A DNA stretch of 41,083 bases. It comes from an uncultured Ruminococcus sp. GTDB taxonomy: Bacteria; Bacillota; Clostridia; Oscillospirales; Acutalibacteraceae. Made by a program: the position numbers and the translations under genes. Every line of letters starts with the position of its first letter. Positions within the stretch are counted from its first letter, which is position 1. The notes below the pieces were generated by a model. That model was not told where the DNA came from and ran no database searches. It saw nothing but the letters and a program-made list of their open reading frames with translations. The stretch lies in NCBI GenBank assembly GCA_902776375.1, contig CACYPV010000011.1, positions 103,984 to 145,066 of the forward strand. The letters are read 5' to 3'. Shown here piece by piece: positions 40,988 through 41,083 of this stretch.

Positions 40988-41083
40988 AGTGTACCCTTTG
41001 TCAAGTACAATTTTGAAGTTTAGTCAAATAAATTAAAAAAAGTGTGGTATAATGCCGGTGCTTTGCCAACAAGGAGGATAGGG
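40985..41083 (+). mobile_element. Possible left end of an insertion sequence or other gene leader
   Basis: tgaagtgtacccttt at 40985 resembles the terminal repeats of IS3-type elements as I remember them. It is followed by an extended -10 (TGgTATAAT, 41045-41053) and a full aaggagg (41071-41077) at the very edge, so a gene must start just beyond the window. Without the other end this is a guess. Confidence 0.3.

Overview
This window looks like chromosomal DNA of a gut or rumen Oscillospiraceae (Ruminococcus-like) Clostridium-class Firmicute. The evidence is: a secreted GH13 amylase carrying a C-terminal type I dockerin; AddAB rather than RecBCD; the sporulation pair spoIIGA-sigE; strong AGGAGG ribosome sites; and consensus sigma-A promoters in AT-rich gaps between GC-richer genes. 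No tRNA, rRNA or CRISPR array was seen. No complete mobile element was seen either, although the last ~100 bases may be the edge of an insertion sequence. The assignment is inference from gene content, not a database match.

Layout. 1-7.0 kb: addB-addA repair nuclease operon (+), closed by a bidirectional terminator. 7.0-11.8 kb (-): a pyrB gene fused to a PyrI-like zinc domain, a DUF308 membrane protein and the dockerin amylase packed head to tail, then a separate rodA/ftsW gene. 11.9-15.2 kb (+): fhs, tsaE, tsaB, rpiB. 15.2-16.8 kb: a small XRE regulator and a striking stand-alone transcription unit of about 600 nt with consensus promoter, a 35-codon ORF, four to five 53-nt imperfect repeats and a strong terminator; this is the best candidate for an undescribed RNA. 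16.8-29.2 kb (-): phosphoglucomutase, an acyltransferase/GT-C-like fusion, and a dlt-like operon (adenylation enzyme, carrier protein, PLP decarboxylase, MBOAT, SGNH protein), with a polyprenyl-phosphate glycosyltransferase upstream. 29.3-33.3 kb (+): pfkA, a MORN-repeat protein, an MscS channel and a small lipoprotein. 33.7-35.2 kb (-): sigE and spoIIGA. 35.3 kb (+): a 28-residue membrane peptide. 35.9-37.8 kb (-): an OmpR-type two-component system, divergent from a VTC/DUF4956 operon (+) at 38.0-39.4 kb. 39.5-40.9 kb: an XRE regulator (-) and a histidine phosphatase (+).

How genes may work together. The 18.8-29.2 kb block looks like a cell-surface modification locus. Sugar is moved onto a lipid carrier (GT2), further handled by membrane transferases, and an activated aminoacyl group is carried by an ACP to an MBOAT/SGNH pair as in teichoic-acid D-alanylation. 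The extra BtrK/LysA-like decarboxylase suggests the transferred group is not D-alanine but an omega-amino acid (for example GABA or beta-alanine) or lysine. The two-component system probably controls both itself and the VTC operon, because the same TTTAAG-N5-TTTAAG box sits in mirror orientation in front of each.

Gaps between genes are rich in repeats. At least a dozen arrays have a period of exactly 7 bp, with several different heptamers joined in phase. They are mixed with two copies of a ~73-bp palindrome and three copies of a GGATCC-containing element.
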